Part shown: piece after piece, positions 59,001 to 64,000 of the stretch
Layout of the letters: the number at the start of each line of letters is the position of its first letter
Numbering within the stretch: position 1 is the stretch's first letter
Assembly (NCBI GenBank): GCA_015680685.1
Contig: MNCI01034627.1
Coordinates: 1,109,332 to 1,173,331, forward strand
DNA from: Gnetum montanum
Taxonomy: Eukaryota; Streptophyta; Gnetopsida; Gnetales; Gnetaceae
Reading direction: 5' to 3'
DNA: 64,000 nucleotides
Notes under the pieces: generated by a model
Database searches by the model: none
Seen by the model: only the letters and a program-made list of their open reading frames with translations
What the model was told of the DNA's origin: nothing
Made by a program: the position numbers and the translations under genes

Positions 59001-59333
59001 TTGATCTAGAAGCCATTGGTTCATTTGTGTTAAGGGGATAGAAATGCCAAGAGTGGGAATAAATTCCTTTCCATTACAGTAGGTGAACTCAAAACTATGC
59101 TTCTCTTCAGACTCTTGTGCATCTAAGGGTAGGTTTTCCTACACCTTAGTGCATAGGAAGTTGTATCGCTCGTGTTGTTGGGCCAAGTCCTTAGGTCCCC
59201 AGTTTTGGATCCTGAGGGATTGTCATGGCCCCATCACTGGGTTGAGTGGTTTTTCGGCACCTGTGATGCCTTGAAATATGAAGAGAAACTCAATGTTAGA
59301 GGTGTTAGTAATAGTGCTTGAGGAAGTCATCAT
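56095..59333 (-). pseudogene. gag: gag of element A
   Basis: Read leftwards from ATG 59333 (MMTSSSTITNTSNIEFLF). N-terminal blocks QQHERYNFLCTKV and NGKEFIPTLGISIPLTQMN are followed by a Ser/Pro/Thr-rich region (58340-58951) and a run of 15 C at 58885-58899 that upsets the frame. The central part has MDFYQDYPISLIVPSLMLLP, LTRKALDWYRALPRSSISTL, KSKRYYLAPQTLSQAFAQTK and the knuckle CDYHQQCGHDTNYCMVLKDD (about 57130-57070), intact C-x2-H-x4-H-x4-C. Linker LHVYTDPLNSNNFSYIINII and a Pro-rich region lead to protease. Most of 58329-56875 keeps one frame with a few stops. Confidence 0.88.
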
Positions 59334-59732
59334 TTCAAATCTAAATGAGTTTGCAAATGAGAAAAACAAGGAGATCGAAAAGCAATCAAAGGCTTTATGT
59401 CTTGCCAGATTCCAAAGGAATCGTTGGAGTGACCGGTCTATATCACACGATGTGTAGATAGCAACAAAAGGGTGTCATGTTTATGTTGGTGCATAACAAG
59501 GTATAGAATGCATGCATAACTACTATGAAAAAAAAGGGTCAAATGGTGATCATAGGTTGTATGTCCTGCAGGGTTTTGAAGGAACAGTCAAAGCAACTGA
59601 TCTACACCACATGATGCGTAAACAACCAAAAAAGGGTGTCAAGTTTATGCTAGTGTGTGTCGGGGTGTAGAACACTTATAAGACTACCATAAAACACAAA
59701 AAAGGCACCAAAAGGCCCTCCTTCTAGTGCCA
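59334..59732 (-). promoter_or_regulatory. leader and primer-binding site of element A
   Basis: The primer-binding site TGGCACTAGAAGGAGGG (minus) is at 59716-59732. The leader contains a duplicated segment of about 120 bases (59400-59500 and 59570-59670, CACGATGTGTAGATAGCAAC / CACATGATGCGTAAACAACC). No ORF of note. Confidence 0.7.
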
Positions 59733-59738
59733 GAAAAT

Positions 59739-61640
59739 TGTTGCGACTGAAAACGTCAGTGGCTGGAAACACTGAGAGGTCATTGGTCAGATAGTCTTAA
59801 CCCTGGATCCCCGCAAGGGTCGTGCTAGATAAAATGGAAATGGGGTGCCTTGAATGGTCTAGTTGGTTAAACAAGGACTTAATCGGTGTCACTAAACCCT
59901 TTGCAAATGTGTGATTTGAAAATAATTTTTATAATATAAAATATTGATTTTTATATGCGAGGATATGAAAATGATATAAAATGCAATGATATGTAAGAAA
60001 ATGAAGTAAACTGGAGTTAAGAAATGCACCACTTCAAGATTATGGCTTTACTTTGTCAAGGTGGATACAATCGGTTGCACAATGCTGGGAAGCGCAGAGA
60101 TCCCAAAAGTAACCAGGACGTTCAAAAGCAAGCCAACTATATGCTTGAATGTGGTTTCAAGAGCTAACAATGCACAATGCTTCAAAAGAAATAGAAAGAT
60201 CTAACAGAATGCCAAACAAGAATGCTAACTATTTGATTTTTTCAGCTCAAGAATTTTTACAATGCTTAAGATTGCCAATTTGATTCTTGCAAAGGCAAAT
60301 TTTTGCCAAACTTGCCAACTATTTTTGCCAACTTGCAAATTTTTGCCAACCAATTTTGCCCTTTGAATCGCCAATTTTCCAACACTTTGAGCATTTCTCA
60401 TTAGGGTATTTATAGGGCTAGGAGCACACGAGAAATGCAGTTTGGACGCCACATGCCATGGACCCATAAGGTGTTGACGTGTCCCTGCTGCATGGACATG
60501 CAAAGCTGATTAATTGATGAGCCTGCCACGCTGAAATCACGCTATCAAAACTGGAGGTGTTGGGTCAGGTGTGCCAACAATTCAAATAAGGAGTGAAGCG
60601 CACCGATGTAGTGTAGCCGCTTGCTACGTTGTGCTACGCTATGGAGCATAGCATCTTAGCATACCATGAATGCTTGCTACACTATGCTATGCCCCACTGC
60701 CTACTACATTGTGTTACATCATGGATTGTAGCATGTTAGCGTAGCATAGCTACTTGTGATGCTATGCTACACTATGTAGTGTAGCATAGTGTAGCCACCA
60801 GTTTGAAGAAAAAATTTGTGTTGGAGTTAATTGTAAGTGCTGGAAGCCTTTGAAGTGTATCGGCTATTTCTGCATGTTTGCTATGCTATGCTACGCTACA
60901 TAGCATAACATAGCGTAGCAGCTGGCCTTAACTACGATTTACATTGAAAAATTTTGTTTGATGATTATGTGAAAATCTCCAACATTTTCTCTTTGTGATG
61001 TGAAGCTTTTGAACTTGCTGATCTTGCATTCTGAGACGCCTTTTGTCGTTCTTGCATCATTGCTACACTGTGCTATGCTACATAGCGTAACATAGTGTAG
61101 CAACCAACATAGCTTGCTTTTTTGCTTAATCTACTACTTTTCTAGTGAAAGGAGTTTTGTTGAAAGACTTGAAGTTGAGCAAAGCAACTGGTTTTGAAAG
61201 GCTGGGGATGCTTGCTAAGTGCAATTGAAATCAATAAGTGAGTTGGGCCTTTTTGTCTTGCTTTTGCTACACTGTGCTACACTGCGTAGTGTAGCATAGC
61301 ATAGCATTTCATCCTGCAACTATCTTCTAAGGCTTGCTACACTACATAGCGTAGCATAGCGTAGCTAACTTCTTGACTAGAAAACTTGCTGAGCTATTTT
61401 ACACAACCTGAGCACCACCGACAACCCCACGCATTTCTTCTGAGTAGACTGTCAACTGGATGTACTACCTAGGTGGGTAGGCAGGAGAGTCCATTAGGCT
61501 TGTTAACACTAGAAGTAGAAAATTTTCCGAACTGGAAAATCTAAACTCAGAGCATTCATTTCTTGCCAAAGTGACATGACATTGCTTGAATTCCAAGGAC
61601 CTGGTGAAGCAAGAATGCCTTGAAAATTTAGGGTGTTTCT
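59739..61640 (-). mobile_element. 5' LTR of element A
   Basis: About 1.90 kb, collinear with 24073-25956. On minus it ends ...CAGTCGCAACA (59739) before the primer-binding site, and begins AGAAACACCC (TG changed to AG) at 61640 next to the duplication AGTGA. TATAAATA (minus) is at 60407-60414. The U3 (60590-61370) carries the same palindrome family, for example TGCTACGCTA and TAGCGTAGCA near 60890-60920. Confidence 0.92.
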
Positions 61641-61843
61641 AGTGAGAGCATACTAGAACACTTAGAAAAATTTTCATGCAACTACTGTTGACAATTAGAA
61701 AATTTTACAAAACAAGCTTTGATGCATGCCACACTGGAGAGCGTAGCACTTAGACACTTAGACAAGCTTTGATGCATGCAATGTTTTGACACATAGACAA
61801 ATTTGTAGTTGAAGTGCTAAAGCCCAAAATTGGTGGTGTTTCA
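61641..61843 (-). mobile_element. 5' LTR of element C, second part
   Basis: Starts with the second AGTGA, then GAGCATACTAGAACACTTAG, matching the E LTR just after its AGTGA (8252). It ends GGTGGTGTTTCA, which on minus is the TGAAACACC LTR start of C. The host integrase of F begins right after it. Confidence 0.85.
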
Positions 61844-62445
61844 ACCTTGGAATTATGCATTACTTTTCATTGCCATACTATTTGTAAATGAAAGGCTAGG
61901 TGGAGGCCATAAAGAAGGTGATTGTCAATCTTCTAAAGAAGGTTCTTAGTAGTAGTAAATAACAATGGCATGAGCAACTAGTCTATGCACTATGGGCTTA
62001 TTGCCCAACACATAGAACATCAATAGTTAAGACACTATATAGCCTTGTAAATCGTTTTGAAGTAATTTTTCCTCTTGAATTGTAGGTCCAATTGCTCCAT
62101 ATGATCCTCTAAAGCTTCATCAATGAGGCATAAAATGATGATTTGAGAGCCATTGACCTTGACTCTATAGAGGATGAGTGCATGTGGACACTTGATCGCA
62201 TCAAACGGTACCATGAAAAGTAATGGCAAAAGCACTACCACAATTAGCACTGACATTAGATCAAGGAAGGTTACTTAGTCCTCAAGGTGATTCATGAACT
62301 AGTGGAAAAATTATTAGCCAAATAGGAAGGGACTTTCTTGGTCACCAAGGCCTATAATAATGGAGCATTTAAGCTTGTTGATCTAGATGACAATGAGTTT
62401 GCCAATCTAATCAATCATTCGTACCTAAAGCTATATTATGCCTAA
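61844..62445 (+). pseudogene. pol: integrase C-terminal fragment of outer element F
   Basis: Frame with many stops but clear homology to integrase of A and B: LGIMHYFSLPYYL, VEAIKKVIVNLLKKVLSSSK, QWHEQLVYALWAY, LYSLVNRFEVIFPLEL, LRAIDLDSIEDECMWTLDRI, VTKAYNNGAFKLVDLDDNEF and NHSYLKLYYA, stop 62445. Element C cuts it at 61843/61844. The upstream part of F must lie outside the window or beyond the missing left end of C. Decay is heavier than in B, as expected for the oldest layer. Confidence 0.85.
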
Positions 62446-62494
62446 CACGCAATGCTACATCAAAAAAAAAGCGAGGATAGCAAGAGTTCACTAT

Positions 62495-62840
62495 GACTAT
62501 AAATTAGCACAGAGCATTCATGACGATGTTAAATTGACATAGATCATCCCTGGGCTATGACATTAAACTAGCATCCATGGCACATCCATTTTCCATGATG
62601 TTAAACTGGCACAGCAAGTTTTCTATGAATTTAAACTAGCACAGCTCATCCTTGGGCTATGATGTTAAATAAGCATCCATAGTAGGTCTGCTATGAATTT
62701 AAACTAGCACAACTCATCTTTGGGAAATGATGTTAAACTGGCACAACATCCACCATTTGTTACGATGTCAAACTAGCACACAATAGTCTACTAGGGCTAT
62801 AAACTAGCACATCATGGTCTACAAGGACCTTAAACTAGTT
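62495..62840 (+). repeat. TTAAACTAGCA array after integrase, element F
   Basis: About ten units of 30-38 bases: CTATGACATTAAACTAGCATCCATGG, GATGTTAAACTGGCACAGC, ATTTAAACTAGCACAGC and GACCTTAAACTAG. Same position and orientation as in A, B and D. Confidence 0.9.
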
Positions 62841-63972
62841 TCACAGTTTAGCACACATAGTTGAGCATCCACAGTTCTGTGAACAAGTGAGCATGAATAC
62901 TTCCCATCCTTTGTCATCTACCCACCTCTTGATGGGCTAGATAGGGTGGGGCATTGCAATTCTAAAATAGAGTTCACATTGTTAAGAAAATGTCTCTAGA
63001 AAATTTGTAGCATTGTTGCCCTTGGCATTTTACTGATCCTCTGGAAATTCATTCAGGCATTTTGCTAACCTTTTGGAGCTATTACCACCATTGATAGTAG
63101 TACCATCCCTAGTCTATGCCAATAGCATCGTCGACCTTGGGTGTTTCATCAGTGGTTGGGGCTCTTACCATTAGCACCACCTGTTAAAGTCCCAATAGTA
63201 CTGTGGCCTAGCCATAGCACTACCATCCTCCAGCCATCACCATTACCTAAGCTTGGAAGTGCATCTAGTAGCATGGCTCTCCATCATCTTGCTATATTTC
63301 TAAGCTCCTGTCCTTGGTGTGGAGTCTCAAGCACCTGCACCATCATCGCCATAGGCTGCCTTGCCAGCCTCCTTTATGTGCTTGCTTCTAGTGTGGCTAC
63401 TAGAGCTTTTATAGCTTTTTGGCTCTAGCATTTGCACTGGACTTCCTACTTTGGCACTACAAGCCCTTGTAATTGATCCAGCACTCACAACACTTGTAGA
63501 ACCCTCAAAATCAGTAGTTTGCTTCTATCTCTCATGTTTTGTGACTATTTTCTTGTTTCCTCTACATTGTGTTTCTAGGAAAAAGCCTTGAAGGTGGTCG
63601 TTTGAAGGCATGGTTCATCGCAGTGGCAAGGCATCACATTTCTTCAACGTGCCTAGTTAGACTTGCCAAGTTGGTCAAGAGTGCACATCCCTATTACCTT
63701 ACTATAACCCACTCACCTTTGCCCATTTACCTTACACTTCCCAGCTTTCCCTACATGGTTCTCTGATGCATATGACATCCTTCTTTTAGTTGATTGTAGA
63801 AGCCATCATAGATGTAATGCAACTCATCCCATTGGGAGCCTTAGTGGGTTGGTTAAAGTCCAAGTGGATGTAATGCAACTCATCCTGAGGAGGAAACACT
63901 TGTCCTATAGATGCAACATAATTGCCTCTAGCCAAAGCCTATCAAGTGGCATGCAATCCACTTGATGATAAG
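62841..63972 (+). other. 3' untranslated region of element F
   Basis: Continues like the D UTR. It has the conserved block TTGTGTTTCTAG/GAAAAAGCC (63563-63583), then GGTTCATCGCAGTGGCAAGG, and later the AACTCATCC..GAGGAAACACTT segment (63870-63895) that also lies at 9290-9310. The 95-codon plus frame at 63141-63428 has no recognisable domain and is not called. Confidence 0.55.
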
Positions 63973-64000
63973 TGAAACACCCAAAAATTTTTAAGGAAAT
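63973..64000 (+). mobile_element. possible start of an LTR at the window end
   Basis: TGAAACACCCAAAAATTTTT is the LTR start seen in A-E. No polypurine tract precedes it, so it may be the 3' LTR of F after a deletion, or another insertion. The window ends 28 bases in. Confidence 0.5.

Larger units (their letters stand above)
24073..61640 (-). mobile_element. element A: Tat-lineage retrotransposon split by element B
   Basis: Complete outline on the minus strand: 5' LTR 61640-59739, primer-binding site 59732-59716, gag 59333-56095, pro 56094-55513, antisense gene (plus strand) 50442-55065, and pol 49671-48955. Pol resumes beyond B at 30451-27716, followed by an array, polypurine tract 25985-25957 and 3' LTR 25956-24073. 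A 5-base duplication AGTGA flanks it. Without B and the extra GGTTA it is about 19.1 kb. Stops, frameshifts and an integrase D-to-N change make it defective. Confidence 0.9.

Overview
This is repeat-dominated nuclear DNA from a plant with a large genome. It has no bacterial gene organisation. Almost all of it is decayed Ty3/gypsy LTR retrotransposon sequence of the Tat lineage. That lineage is indicated by two RNase H domains in tandem (a retroviral-type one, then a second archaeal-like one), by the absence of a chromodomain after integrase, by large size (about 18-19 kb), and by Gag zinc knuckles of the C-x2-H-x4-H-x4-C type. The species cannot be named; a gymnosperm or another giant-genome seed plant would fit. 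No intact single-copy gene was recognised.

The layout is a set of nested insertions. The outermost element F (+) is seen as an integrase C-terminus, UTR and possible LTR start at 61844-64000. Element C (-) entered F's integrase: its 5' LTR is 22316-24072 plus 61641-61843, and gag, pro, an antisense gene and RT run leftwards to 11138. Element D (+) entered the RT/RNase H junction of C; its 3' LTR is 9902-11137. Element A (-), 24073-61640, entered the 5' LTR of C with target duplication AGTGA. Element B (+), 30457-48949, entered the RT of A with target duplication GGTTA. A truncated element E (-, 5' LTR 6999-8408) and a plus-strand gag fragment fill 3861-8408. Bases 1-3860 hold another LTR-like region and unrecognised fragments.

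The main discovery is that A, B and C all carry, between protease and reverse transcriptase, an extra multi-exon gene on the OPPOSITE strand. The copies are at 50442-55065, 37483-41636 and 12965-17634. They share exon order, several splice sites and a TATA-like box upstream of exon 1. Their second and third exons resemble an FCP1/NIF (HAD-type) phosphatase domain whose catalytic aspartates are gone. In the sense direction the gene lies where Ogre-type Tat elements have an intron, and a YAG acceptor precedes pol in all three. Tandem arrays with a TTAAACTAG core and a small self-complementary stem lie on both sides of the antisense gene, and again after integrase. The arrangement looks like a captured host gene kept as an antisense cassette inside the retrotransposon intron.

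None of the elements is intact as read. Each has many in-frame stops, often where relatives have Gln or Trp codons.
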